This document shows, in pieces, positions 16,442-25,198 of a stretch of 32,763 nucleotides of DNA (the first letter of the stretch is position 1; each line of letters starts with the position of its first letter). The position numbers were made by a program, and so were the translations under genes. This DNA is from Acidobacteriota bacterium (GTDB taxonomy: Bacteria; Acidobacteriota; Terriglobia; Acidiferrales; UBA7541), in NCBI GenBank assembly GCA_021324935.1, contig JAJPIE010000085.1:1-32763 (forward strand), in the 5' to 3' direction. A model generated the notes under the pieces. That model was not told the DNA's origin and did no database searches. It was given only the letters and a program-made list of their open reading frames with translations.

Positions 16442-17869
16442 ATGGCATTCTGCAACCGTTCGATCCGGCCCCTGCTGTCTGCTGTCGCCCTCCTTGTTCT
16501 GGCCCTCACCCCAACTTTTGGCGTGCTCGCTCAACAAGCAAGCCCCGCGCCGGCGCAGCCTGGTGCTCCGCTAACTCCCAACACACCGGAATTCCTGGCA
16601 ACGGCAGATGAAGTTCTCAAGGACATGAGCCAGATCACGGGCTGGGACCTCAAGGTGCCGTTGAAAAAGTCCATTCGTTCCCGGACGGAAATTCGCGCTT
16701 ACGTGCTGAAGCAGATGGATGAAGAAAAAGACGCCAAGGAGCGTTATGCCTCCAAGAGGAGCGCCGAGGCCTTTGGACTCCTTCCGAAGGATTTTGATCT
16801 GGATTCGTTTCTGGTGGACTTGCTCACAGAGCAGATCGCAGGACTCTACGATCCCAAAGCGCACGAGTTTTACATCGCCGATTGGATTCCGGCGGACGAA
16901 CAGCGCATGGTGATGTCTCACGAGCTGACGCACGCCCTGGAGGATCAGCACTTCCAGATCGAAGACTGGGTGAAAGCAGCGCGTCCGAACGATGATGCCG
17001 AGATGGCCCGGGAATCGGTGCTGGAAGGCAGCGCCATGGCCGCTATGCTGGAATACGAACTGAAGGACAAAGGTTTGAAGCTGAAGGACCTGCCGGAGTT
17101 TGATCCCTCAGTGTTCGTGGGCGATCTGGCGGATACGCCGATGCTGAAGAAGGCGCCGCCGTTCATCAAAGATTCGCTGATGTTCCCCTACTTCAGCGGC
17201 TTGACGTTTTCGATGGCGGTGTTGAAGTCCTCCGGCTGGCCGGGTTTTACTTCCGTGTTCGCGCGTCCACCGGCCAGCACTCAGCAGATCCTGCATCCGG
17301 ACCTCTATTTTTCAAATAAGGTTCCGGCGGCGATCGGCTTGGAATTGCCAGCGGGGGTACCGGGCGACGACTGGGTGCTCCTTGAAGAGGATCACTTAGG
17401 CGAGTTGGGCTGGAAAGAAGTCCTGAAGCAGTTTCTGGACAAGCCGCGCGCGGAGACCACCGCGGCCGCTTGGGACAACGATGTGTATGCAACCTATGAA
17501 GAGAAGCAAAGCAAGCGCTTGATGCTCTTCACGCACATGCGCTTGACCGGTAGCACCGCCGCCGCAAATTTCTTCACCCAATACTCCGAAGCCCTGGAAA
17601 AGAAATATCCGAAGCGCTCGATGCTCAACCAGAGGAGCAATTTTCTTTCCTTTGAAAACGGCGATGGAGTGGTTTATTTCCGTTGCCAGGGGAATGAATG
17701 CGTCACGCTGGAGGGGGGAACCTCCGGTGTGTTTTTGCAGTGGCTGGGAAAACTGGGATGGCCCCTGCTGCCGAAAGCGCCGGCCAAGCAGGATCCATCC
17801 GACGTGCAAACCACGATGAACGGATGGGGAACACCGGAAGCGGATCCGGTTTTGCATTTGCGGCAGTAG
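16442..17869 (+). CDS. Secreted gluzincin-like zinc metalloprotease
   Basis: 475 residues with an N-terminal signal sequence (LLSAVALLVLALTPTFGVLA|QQ) and a Pro/Ala-rich spacer to about 45. H160-E161-x2-H164 in MVMSHELTHALEDQHF is a HExxH zinc site; the downstream ESVLEGSAMA (191-200) supplies the likely third ligand, E191 or E195. A segment before it (LVDLLTEQIAGLYDPKAHEFYIADW) resembles the strand preceding the active-site helix in such peptidases. Probably exported to the periplasm or outside. Substrate unknown. It is divergent from the XRE regulator with a 187-bp gap and could be its target; that is only positional inference. Confidence 0.8.
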   Translation: MAFCNRSIRPLLSAVALLVLALTPTFGVLAQQASPAPAQPGAPLTPNTPEFLATADEVLKDMSQITGWDLKVPLKKSIRSRTEIRAYVLKQMDEEKDAKERYASKRSAEAFGLLPKDFDLDSFLVDLLTEQIAGLYDPKAHEFYIADWIPADEQRMVMSHELTHALEDQHFQIEDWVKAARPNDDAEMARESVLEGSAMAAMLEYELKDKGLKLKDLPEFDPSVFVGDLADTPMLKKAPPFIKDSLMFPYFSGLTFSMAVLKSSGWPGFTSVFARPPASTQQILHPDLYFSNKVPAAIGLELPAGVPGDDWVLLEEDHLGELGWKEVLKQFLDKPRAETTAAAWDNDVYATYEEKQSKRLMLFTHMRLTGSTAAANFFTQYSEALEKKYPKRSMLNQRSNFLSFENGDGVVYFRCQGNECVTLEGGTSGVFLQWLGKLGWPLLPKAPAKQDPSDVQTTMNGWGTPEADPVLHLRQ

Positions 17870-17901
17870 ATGCCGCCTGCAGTGGCGATTTGCGAATTAC
17901 T

Positions 17902-18924
17902 TCAATTCGCGTAGCGCATGACCAGCAGCGTCAGGTCGTCCGTGCGTTTTACGCCGGCGGAAAAATCCCGAATTTCCCGCAAACACTCGGCGAGCATGTG
18001 CTCAGGCAGCCTCGTGGAGTGTTTGGCCACCAGCGACTCCACGCGCGTCAGGCCGTATTCATCGCCCTGGTGGTCGAAGATTTCCGTCAAGCCATCCGTG
18101 TAAAGAAACAAGGAATCACCCGGCTTCATGACCAGATGGCAGAGGGGGAATTCCGTGGTGCAAAACATGCCCAGCGGCACACCGGTCGCCTTCCTGGAGT
18201 CGATTCCTTCGCGAGAAACGTGGAGGAGCGGCAAGTGCCCCGCGCTGGCATATTCCACGCGTCCGTCCTGCCAGGCGCGGCCCACAACCAAAGTGACATA
18301 TTGTCCGGCGGTGGTGCTTTCGCAAAAGAGGCGATTCGCAGTGCCCATTATTTCTTGTAGCGGCAGATGTTGACCCGCGAGCGCGCGGAAGGTGGCGTGG
18401 AGATGACTCATCAGCATGGAAGCGGCCACGCCCTTGCCGGAAACGTCGCCCAACAAAAAGAGGAAGCCGCCGTCTTCCTCGATCAGATCGAAATAATCTC
18501 CGCTGACCTGACCTGCCGGTTCATAGTGATATCTGGCATGCCAATTTCCCGCTGACCAATCTTCGCGGGGCAGCAAGCCCCGCTGGATTCCGGCGGCGAG
18601 GGTCAAGTCGTGCTCCAGGGCGCGCTGTTCCGCCGTGGACAGATGGTCGAGGCAGAAGCGCGTCAGGGGATTGCAGATCAAGCGATCCGCTTCGATGGAA
18701 TCGTGACAAACTTCACAGATGCCGAACGTCCCGGTGTTCAGCCGAGCCAGTGCTTCGTCCACGCTTTCCAGGAGATTTCGCAGTGAAGCGTCGGCTAGGT
18801 TAGCCAGCGAAGCAGTTTCCAGGCTGGCGCGCCGGCGTTGGAGTTCGATTTGAAGATAGGATTGCGTAGCGGTGTCCATGGCAGCTTGGGCTATAGTTTG
18901 CTGTTTTGTGGCCTGGGATTCCAT
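17902..18924 (-). CDS. DksA/TraR-type zinc finger fused to PP2C (RsbU/SpoIIE-like) phosphatase
   Basis: 340 residues from the ATG at 18924, which has GGAGG 10 nt upstream; longer frames to 19134 run into the next gene. Residues 20-65 form a coiled coil (LQIELQRRRASLETASLANL), followed by a TraR/DksA finger (GTFGICEVCHDSIEADRLIC, then CLDH; C70, C73, C91 and H94, with His replacing the usual fourth Cys). The phosphatase domain at about 105-340 has LAAGIQRGLLP, SGDYFDL (D143), GDVSGKGVAASMLM (D160) and a terminal RTDDLTLLVMR, all metal-binding aspartates present. PP2C enzymes of this kind act on phosphorylated anti-sigma-factor antagonists. Here the sensory part is the zinc finger rather than PAS or GAF. 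It lies 59 bp downstream of mrfB on the same strand. Confidence 0.85.
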   Translation of the reverse strand: MESQATKQQTIAQAAMDTATQSYLQIELQRRRASLETASLANLADASLRNLLESVDEALARLNTGTFGICEVCHDSIEADRLICNPLTRFCLDHLSTAEQRALEHDLTLAAGIQRGLLPREDWSAGNWHARYHYEPAGQVSGDYFDLIEEDGGFLFLLGDVSGKGVAASMLMSHLHATFRALAGQHLPLQEIMGTANRLFCESTTAGQYVTLVVGRAWQDGRVEYASAGHLPLLHVSREGIDSRKATGVPLGMFCTTEFPLCHLVMKPGDSLFLYTDGLTEIFDHQGDEYGLTRVESLVAKHSTRLPEHMLAECLREIRDFSAGVKRTDDLTLLVMRYAN

Positions 18925-18983
18925 CCGTTTTGTGCCTCCAAAATCCAGAGAGTCTTGCGAGGGAACGGAAACCTGGGAAAAGC

Positions 18984-20357
18984 CTATCGAGCGCCCGCGT
19001 TCGCTGCAGCTTTTTCCAGCAGAGGGGCGGACTTGCTCCCATTTATGCGATGCCGGAGGCGCTCGACGCGGCACATCAGTTTTTCGTGATGGCGCATGCG
19101 GCGAGCGTGCCAGAGCGGATCGCGGGACACCCAACCCTGGCGCTCGAGTTTCATCAGCGCGAGTTGCGTGAATTCGAGCGCACGGTCGAAATCCTTGCGC
19201 CGGCGTTCATAGTAGATGGCCAGCTGCTCGCAGGCTTCCATGCCACCTTTGGAATCGCCGGCAAGTTCGTGCCAGATTTCGGCGGCGCGCTCCCAATCGC
19301 CCTTGCGTTTTGCCAGCAAGGCCAGTTCGCGGCGCGCCTGCGGCCGGAATTCTCCGGGGAGGCCCACGCGGAGCGCCTGGGAACAGGCAGCCTGGGCGCG
19401 CTCGGGTTCGCCGCGGCGTTCGAGGAAGCGGGACAGACCGAAAAGATCGAGCGGATCTTCCTCCTCCAGAGAGCCTTGTTCATCGAGCAGGGAACAGATT
19501 TTGCCGAGGAGCGCCGCCAGGCCCCGCAAGTCCATTTGGTTGTGCTTCACCACGCCGGCCAGCGGGTCCGGGCTGCCGCCACGCAAATAGTCGAAGTAGT
19601 ATTGCGGGATCAGCGCGGAAGCAACATCGCCGAAGCGGTGCAGGCCCAGCCTTTCCGCGCCGAGCACCTCGCGCTCCAAATCCATCAGCCGCACCGAGCC
19701 CAATCGCAATTTCCAAAGGGCGCGCGCCGGGTGCAGCAGGTCGAAATGCGCGGCCAGCTTCGGCGCCTGGATCGCCCTTGTCATGGTGAAGCGGTTCTCC
19801 AGCAGCGGCCAGTCAAAGGTCTTTCCGTTGAAGGTGACCAGCACGGGGCGCTCGGCGATGCGCTCCGCGAGTTGTTGCAGCAGCGAATGCTCTTCGGAGA
19901 AATCGCGCAAAAAGAGCTGCTCGATCTGCAGGCCCCCGCTCGCCCACCAGGCCAGGCCGACCAGGAAGGCGTACGTTCCCGTGCCGCCCGCCAAGCCGGT
20001 GGTCTCGGTGTCCAGGAAGAGCCACCTTTCGGGGTCGCCCATGGCTCCGCAAACGTGGCCCTCGCCTTGTGAGGCGGGCCGCTTCCGAGGGTTGGAGCCA
20101 GGATTCAGAGCAACCTGGGGGCCCGATGACTTCCGCAGCAACAACTCCAGAGCCTTGCCGGTGGGTTCGACGAACTCCGGCGTGGCGAACCAGTTGCGGA
20201 TCGACAGGTGTTCCCCGTAATGGTTTCGGGCGATGCCTGCGCCCAACAATCGCGCCAGCGGATCAACGTCGCCGTCCGGCGCGCGCAACGCTTCGAGATT
20301 ATCCCGCGCGCCGCGGGCCGGCCGCAACGCCGCCAATCTGGAAAATTTGTCTCCCAA
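18984..20357 (-). CDS. mrfB: YprB/MrfB-type DEDDh 3'-5' exonuclease with C-terminal TPR-like region
   Basis: 457 residues. An RNase H-like exonuclease fold at about 110-285 has all DEDDh residues: D116 and E118 (FLDTETTGLAGG), D182 (FNGKTFDWPLL), H272 and D276 (VVKHNQMDLRGLAALL). The C-terminal 150 residues are helical repeats (RFLERRGEPERAQAACSQAL; KRKGDWERAAEIWHELAG), as in YprB. In Bacillus subtilis MrfB works with the helicase MrfA to remove mitomycin C lesions; metal-dependent nuclease activity follows from the family. Start: TTG at 20357 with GAGAGGG 9 nt upstream. It begins 41 bp after mrfA, a standard operon spacing, and the pairing strongly supports the assignment. Confidence 0.82.
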   Translation of the reverse strand: MGDKFSRLAALRPARGARDNLEALRAPDGDVDPLARLLGAGIARNHYGEHLSIRNWFATPEFVEPTGKALELLLRKSSGPQVALNPGSNPRKRPASQGEGHVCGAMGDPERWLFLDTETTGLAGGTGTYAFLVGLAWWASGGLQIEQLFLRDFSEEHSLLQQLAERIAERPVLVTFNGKTFDWPLLENRFTMTRAIQAPKLAAHFDLLHPARALWKLRLGSVRLMDLEREVLGAERLGLHRFGDVASALIPQYYFDYLRGGSPDPLAGVVKHNQMDLRGLAALLGKICSLLDEQGSLEEEDPLDLFGLSRFLERRGEPERAQAACSQALRVGLPGEFRPQARRELALLAKRKGDWERAAEIWHELAGDSKGGMEACEQLAIYYERRRKDFDRALEFTQLALMKLERQGWVSRDPLWHARRMRHHEKLMCRVERLRHRINGSKSAPLLEKAAANAGAR

Positions 20358-20398
20358 TTTCGCGCGCCCTCTCCGCGCTTACCTCTGCATTCTCTCTG

Positions 20399-22837
20399 CT
20401 AACTGCCTGCCTCCACGCTGACCAGCCGATCCAAAATCGCGAGCGCGGCCTCCTTGGCCTTTGGCGCCAGATCTCCCGCGGGACCCACGCACGAGGGGCA
20501 TCCCGCCTCGCACGGGCACGCCTGAATCAATTCTCTAGTTTTTGCCAGGAGCAGTTCGTGCGCGCGGAAGAGCGGCTCCGAGAATCCGATTCCGCCGGGA
20601 TACGCGTCGTATAAATATAAATTCGGCTCAAAAAATTCCTTCGCGCCGGCCGCAACGGCATCTTCCAGGCGCACCGGTGAGAATTCCTCGCCTTCCGCGC
20701 CGGGAGCGGGCGGGCGTTCGCCAATCGCCGCTCCCAAATCGCGGCCATCGCACATCAGCAGCAACGTAGCGACCGAAGCGAATGCAAAGAGCATACCCAA
20801 CATAGCGGATTGGCGCTCGCTGATCGTGTAGGGAAGCGACTCCAGCAGCGCCCGCTCGAGCGTGATCCAATACGACGTGGTGTGCATCTCGTTTTCGGGC
20901 AGCTCCAGTTGACCCGCGCCGATATTTTCGTTGGTGAAAAATTTGATTTTCTTGAAGCCGACCACCTGCGACCGGACCAGAACGTCGCCGTGCGAACGCC
21001 AGTGGCACAGCCCTAGCCCGCGAGGGCCCTGGTCACCGCCGCCGCGAGGCAATCGCTCCGTCGCCGCCACTTCCAGCGCGCGCACCTGCGTGTAGCGGAT
21101 GGCATCGGTGTAGTAATCCACGTTGACTTGCTTCACGTAAGCTTTCCGCTCTTTGAAGTCGAGATGCTCGACGTGGTATTGCTGGCCACCGTGAAGGTAG
21201 ATGGCTTTTTCGTGCACCGTAGTGAGGGCGCTGGGGAAATCCACTTCGCCAATCACCTGCGGCGCGCCGGTGATGTCGATGATCACGAAATTGTCGCTGG
21301 TCACGGAGCGCAGGCTGATCGTGTCCGCAGGGTAAGCTTCGTGCGTCCAGTGATAATTGTCGCCGGCGCGATGGAGATAGCCCGCCTCTGCCAGGCGAGA
21401 GCACAGGTCCTGCACGTCCACGCCGCCGAATTTTTCCCGCGGTCCAATCGGCAGTTCGAAGGCCGCGCATTTCAGGTGATTCACAAGAATTTCCAGGTTG
21501 TCGGGCTGGATGAACGCGTGTTCCGGCGAGTTCCCGAAAAAATAATCGGGATGCCGCACGATGAACTGATCCAGCGGCGCGGACGAAGCCACCAGCACGG
21601 CGCAGGAACTCCCGCTGCGGCGTCCCGCGCGTCCCGCGCGCTGCCAGGTGGCCGCGATCGTGCCCGGGTAGCCGGTCATCACCACGGTGTCCAGCGAGCC
21701 GACGTCGATGCCCAACTCCATCGCCGAAGTGGTCACCACGCCGCGAATCCTGCCCTCGCGCAAGCCGCGCTCGATTTCGCGCCGTTCGTTTGGCAGATAG
21801 CCGCCGCGGTAGCCTCGAATCGTTTCCGGCCGGCCGGGCTGCTGCGGATTCGCCTGCCGCAAATAAGTGAGGATCAATTCCGTGTGCAGGCGCGAATTGG
21901 CGAATACCATGGTCTGCAAATCGTGCTTCAGAAACTCCTGCGCCACGCGCGAGCCTTCGTTGATGTAACTCCGGCGGATGCCCAGCGCGCGATTCATCAC
22001 CGGCGGGTTATAAAAGACAAAAGTTTTCTCCGCGGCGGGCGCGCCGTTGCCGGACAGCACTTCGACTTCGCCCTCGATCAGGCGGGAAGCGAGTTCTCCC
22101 GGATTCGCGATGGTGGCCGAGCAGCAGATGAACTGCGGCTTGCTGCCGTAAAATCGCGCGATGCGTCGCAGGCGCCGCAGCACGTTGCACAAGTGGCTCC
22201 CGAAGACGCCGCGATACGTGTGCAGCTCGTCGATCACGATATAGCGGAGATTTTCGAACACGCGCGTCCATCGCGTGTGGTGCGGCAGGATGCCGGTGTG
22301 CAGCATGTCCGGGTTGGTCAGCACGATGTGGCTTTTTTCGCGGATGGCCTTGCGGGCGTCGCTGGGCGTGTCGCCGTCATAAGTGAAAACGCCCACGCGA
22401 TTTGCCAGGCGCGTGTTCAAGTCGTGGAGTTCCGCCAACTGGTCCTGCGCCAGCGCTTTAGTGGGAAAGAGATACAACGCCCGCGCATCGTCGTTTTCGA
22501 GAATTTCATTCAGCACCGGCAGGTTGTAGCAGAGCGTTTTGCCGGAAGCCGTCGGCGTGACGATGACAACGTTTTTTCCGGCGTGGACGTCTTGCGCAGC
22601 CGCCGCCTGATGTGAATAGAGCCGCTGGATGCCCTTTGCGTTGTAGGCTGCGCGCAGATCCGCACGCACCCATTCCGGAAACTCCGCCCACTGCGCTTCG
22701 CGCGCGGGAAAGTGGCGAACCGCTGTCAGGATTTCACCGTCGCGGTCGCGGGAAGCGAAGCCATCCAGCACCTGGTTCACCCGCGCCAGCGTCGAACTTT
22801 GCCTCGCCCGCGCCAGTGAATACGCATTGCTCGCCAT
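20399..22837 (-). CDS. mrfA: YprA/MrfA-type DEAD/DEAH-box DNA repair helicase
   Basis: 812 residues from the ATG at 22837 (AAAGGGG upstream); an extension to 23014 is unconvincing. RecA-1: a Q-like segment GIQRLYSHQ (69-77), Walker A TPTASGKT (94-101), FPTKALAQDQ, TNPDML, DELH (203-206) and CSATIANPGEL (239-249). RecA-2: VFANSRLHTELIL, VVTTSAMELGIDVGSLDTVV and QRAGRAGRRSG. A C-terminal DUF1998-like region ends in CPC-x3-C-x2-C (C774, C776, C780, C783), the four-cysteine metal site characteristic of MrfA. In B. subtilis MrfA is a 3'-5' helicase that with MrfB repairs mitomycin C damage independently of UvrABC. It is the first gene of a probable operon mrfA-mrfB-phosphatase. Confidence 0.88.
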   Translation of the reverse strand: MASNAYSLARARQSSTLARVNQVLDGFASRDRDGEILTAVRHFPAREAQWAEFPEWVRADLRAAYNAKGIQRLYSHQAAAAQDVHAGKNVVIVTPTASGKTLCYNLPVLNEILENDDARALYLFPTKALAQDQLAELHDLNTRLANRVGVFTYDGDTPSDARKAIREKSHIVLTNPDMLHTGILPHHTRWTRVFENLRYIVIDELHTYRGVFGSHLCNVLRRLRRIARFYGSKPQFICCSATIANPGELASRLIEGEVEVLSGNGAPAAEKTFVFYNPPVMNRALGIRRSYINEGSRVAQEFLKHDLQTMVFANSRLHTELILTYLRQANPQQPGRPETIRGYRGGYLPNERREIERGLREGRIRGVVTTSAMELGIDVGSLDTVVMTGYPGTIAATWQRAGRAGRRSGSSCAVLVASSAPLDQFIVRHPDYFFGNSPEHAFIQPDNLEILVNHLKCAAFELPIGPREKFGGVDVQDLCSRLAEAGYLHRAGDNYHWTHEAYPADTISLRSVTSDNFVIIDITGAPQVIGEVDFPSALTTVHEKAIYLHGGQQYHVEHLDFKERKAYVKQVNVDYYTDAIRYTQVRALEVAATERLPRGGGDQGPRGLGLCHWRSHGDVLVRSQVVGFKKIKFFTNENIGAGQLELPENEMHTTSYWITLERALLESLPYTISERQSAMLGMLFAFASVATLLLMCDGRDLGAAIGERPPAPGAEGEEFSPVRLEDAVAAGAKEFFEPNLYLYDAYPGGIGFSEPLFRAHELLLAKTRELIQACPCEAGCPSCVGPAGDLAPKAKEAALAILDRLVSVEAGS

Positions 22838-22944
22838 GGCATCCCCTTTGGAAAGCGAGCGTCCGGCTTCCGCATTCCCGGTTGCCGGCACTCCCCTCCA
22901 TGCTCTTTGGCCGAGTTTTCGGCCCCTTGAATGATTCGCCTTTT

Positions 22945-22960
22945 GTTCGCTAAGGCTAAC
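22945..22960. promoter_or_regulatory. Imperfect inverted repeat upstream of mrfA (possible operator)
   Basis: GTTCGC-TAAG-GCTAAC, half-sites matching at 5 of 6 positions, 107 bp before the mrfA start. Position suits an operator, but it does not match the LexA boxes I know (GAACN4GTTC or GTTCN7GTTC), so its meaning is unproven. Confidence 0.2.
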
Positions 22961-23066
22961 ATTGTGCGGTTCGCCCCGCAATACGCGATTTTGGCGCTTG
23001 TGGAAGGTTGCCAACGAGAGGTGCTCCGGGGGCTCGTTCCGGGAGCGACGTCAAATAGGCCGGCGC

Positions 23067-23888
23067 TCAGGCCAGCAGTTTCCCGATGTCGCTGCCATAT
23101 AGCGGTTCGTTGCTCATGGCCGTGAACGTGCCGGCGTCTTTCATCTCGCGCGCTGCGCGCAGAAAAGCGGCAAGCGCCACGCGATAAAGTCCGCTGCCGA
23201 CGCTGATGCGGCGAACGCCAATGGCCGATAATTCCTCGAGTGTCAGAGAAACGCCTTTCAATCCCATCAGGACGTTCACCGGGCGATTGACCGAGCGCAC
23301 GACCTCGGAAATCTCCTCTTTTGTTCGCAAGCCGGGAGCGTACAAAACGTTCGCTCCGGCCTCCTGATAGGCCTGCAAGCGGCGAATGGTGTCCTTTAAA
23401 TCCGGGCGATTATGCAAGAAGTTTTCCGCCCGCGCGGTCAGCAGGAACGGGAAGGGCAATGACTTTGCAGCTTCCGCCGCCGCGCGAACCCGCTCTACGG
23501 CCTGCGCCATTTCGTAAATGGGATTTTCGGGGCGCCCCGTGGAATCTTCGATGGAGCCTCCCACGAGTCCCGCCTGAGCGGCCAGGCGAATCGTTTCCGC
23601 GGCGGTTGCCGGCGCATCGCCAAAACCATTCTCCAGATCGGCGCTGATGGGGAGATTCGAGGCTGCGGTCAAATCGCTCGCGTGCGCCAGGACCGCTTCG
23701 CGGCCGGCGGCGTTGTCCTGCTTGCCGATCGAGAGCGCAAAACCCATGCTGGTGGTGGCCAGGGCCTCAAAGCCCAGGCGCTCCAGCATTTTCGCCGTTC
23801 CGATATCCCAGGGATTTGGGATGAGGAACGCTTGCTTGCGCTCGTGGAGCGCTTGAAATGCTTTGGCCTTTTCCGCTTGTGTCGCCAT
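23067..23888 (-). CDS. Isocitrate lyase/PEP mutase superfamily enzyme
   Basis: 273 residues from the ATG at 23888, with GGAG 8 nt upstream. It is a TIM-barrel protein of the PEP mutase/isocitrate lyase family: FLIPNPWDIGTAKMLERLGF near 21, ATTSMGFALSIG near 44, the metal-binding ISADLENGFGD (81-91, D84) and GSIEDSTG (111-118, E115, D116), TARAEN (151-156, R153). The KKCGH catalytic loop of true isocitrate lyases is absent. Members cleave or form C-C or P-C bonds on alpha-oxo acids or their phosphono analogues (for example 2-methylisocitrate or oxaloacetate cleavage); which reaction applies here cannot be told. It is divergent from the SGNH hydrolase gene. Confidence 0.85.
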   Translation of the reverse strand: MATQAEKAKAFQALHERKQAFLIPNPWDIGTAKMLERLGFEALATTSMGFALSIGKQDNAAGREAVLAHASDLTAASNLPISADLENGFGDAPATAAETIRLAAQAGLVGGSIEDSTGRPENPIYEMAQAVERVRAAAEAAKSLPFPFLLTARAENFLHNRPDLKDTIRRLQAYQEAGANVLYAPGLRTKEEISEVVRSVNRPVNVLMGLKGVSLTLEELSAIGVRRISVGSGLYRVALAAFLRAAREMKDAGTFTAMSNEPLYGSDIGKLLA

Positions 23889-24006
23889 GCTGAAGTCTCC
23901 ATTTGGACGAATCGCCGGATTCCCAGCGTACCACTCGCCCGTCTGCAATTTGACCAATCCCCTCCCCAGACGTTAGCTTTAGAAGGGAAATATTTTTGGA
24001 GTGTGA

Positions 24007-25173
24007 ATGAGTCCCGCCGAGTCACCGTCCAACGGTCGCCGCAAATCTTCTCTTCAATCCTTTCTCTCCTTCCTGAAAGTCGGGGGCATCAATTTTCTGA
24101 TCTTTGCTGTGCTGGCGGAGCTTTGCAGCTTGGTCTACATCAATGTGACGAACTGGCCCTCCAGCAAGCCCACCTATCACGTCAATTACAATTCGTTTTG
24201 GGCGGACATCAATCCGGCATTTGGTGTGTGGCACCGGCCGAATGGGAAGTTTTATCACCAGGGCGGCTGCTTCAATGTGGTCTACACGACGAATAGTTAT
24301 GGCGCACGCGACGTGGAGCGCAGCCTGCACTCCGAAAAGCCCCGGACCGTTGTGCTCGGTGACTCGTTCATCGAAGGGCTGGGCGTCGCGGATCAGTATC
24401 GCCTGACCAACATCCTCGAAAAGGACATGAGCCGCGAATATTTGAATTTTGGCACCGGCGGCGATTTTGGTCCGTTGCAATATGCGCTGCTCTATAAAAC
24501 TTTGGCGGCGAAATTCGACCACAACGTGGTGCTGGTGGCCGTGCTGCCCGACAACGATTTCCGCGACATGTCGCTAGAATGGGGCAAGACGCATCATGCC
24601 GGGCGATATCGGCCCTATTACGCGGGCGATTTTTCAATCGTCTATACAGGAAAAGTAGACCCGAATGCCGGCGAAGGCTTCTGGGATCGCGTGGAGGCGT
24701 ACCTGCGAGCGTATCTCGCTTCGTATCATGTTGGGCAGTTTCTCTATTCCAGCTTGTACTGGCGGATGGCCCCGCCGTATTCCGGCTACAACGATTACAG
24801 CGGCGTGGACTTTGCGCGCCTGGAGCACGCGTTAGCCGATATCAGGGCCACAGCCGAGGCGCATCACGCGCGGATGGCGGTTGTACTGATCCCGACTTAT
24901 ACGGATTTCTTGCGCTATCGCCAGTCGCGCGCGGATCGCGTTGGACCGGCGGTGGAACATTGGGGCCAGTCGAATGGCGTGCCGGTGAAAGATTTGCTGC
25001 CGGAGATGGACGCGCGGGCGGGCGGGAACGTGCGCGACTATTTCTTGAAGTGCGACGGCCACTGGTCGCAGCAAGGCGGAAAAGTTGCCGCCGAGGTTCT
25101 CGAGCCGTGGCTTGCTCAACTCGACCAATCGATCGACAAGGGCGGCGCGAACGCAGCGGCTGAAAAGAAGTAA
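24007..25173 (+). CDS. Membrane-anchored SGNH/GDSL-fold hydrolase
   Basis: 388 residues with one transmembrane segment at about 26-48 (INFLIFAVLAELCSLVYI) and an extracytoplasmic catalytic domain. SGNH signatures: S120 in VVLGDSFIEGLG (block I), a glycine in GTGGDFGP near 150 (block II), N183 in PDNDFRD (block III candidate) and D350-x-H352 in CDGHWSQQGGKVAAEVL (block V). Proteins of this type act on O-acetyl groups of polysaccharides (AlgX/AlgJ- or PatB-like) or are esterases; the acceptor is unknown. It stands alone: divergent from the PEP mutase-like gene and convergent with the DUF202-DUF302 gene, 23 bp away. Confidence 0.8.
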   Translation: MSPAESPSNGRRKSSLQSFLSFLKVGGINFLIFAVLAELCSLVYINVTNWPSSKPTYHVNYNSFWADINPAFGVWHRPNGKFYHQGGCFNVVYTTNSYGARDVERSLHSEKPRTVVLGDSFIEGLGVADQYRLTNILEKDMSREYLNFGTGGDFGPLQYALLYKTLAAKFDHNVVLVAVLPDNDFRDMSLEWGKTHHAGRYRPYYAGDFSIVYTGKVDPNAGEGFWDRVEAYLRAYLASYHVGQFLYSSLYWRMAPPYSGYNDYSGVDFARLEHALADIRATAEAHHARMAVVLIPTYTDFLRYRQSRADRVGPAVEHWGQSNGVPVKDLLPEMDARAGGNVRDYFLKCDGHWSQQGGKVAAEVLEPWLAQLDQSIDKGGANAAAEKK

Positions 25174-25198
25174 GGCAACCCGAAAGGCGCGGCTGCCT
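25173..25198. terminator. Weak hairpin between convergent genes
   Basis: AGGCAACC (25173-25180) can pair with GGCTGCCT (25191-25198), 7 of 8 positions, around a 10-nt loop. There is no T-tract. It spans the short gap and both stop-codon regions, so at most a weak shared terminator. Confidence 0.25.

Noticed and set aside
18906..22615. Plus-strand frames 18906-20072 and 21128-22615 opposite the mrfAB-phosphatase genes
   Set aside because: Antisense shadows; the minus strand encodes complete catalytic motifs of all three proteins.
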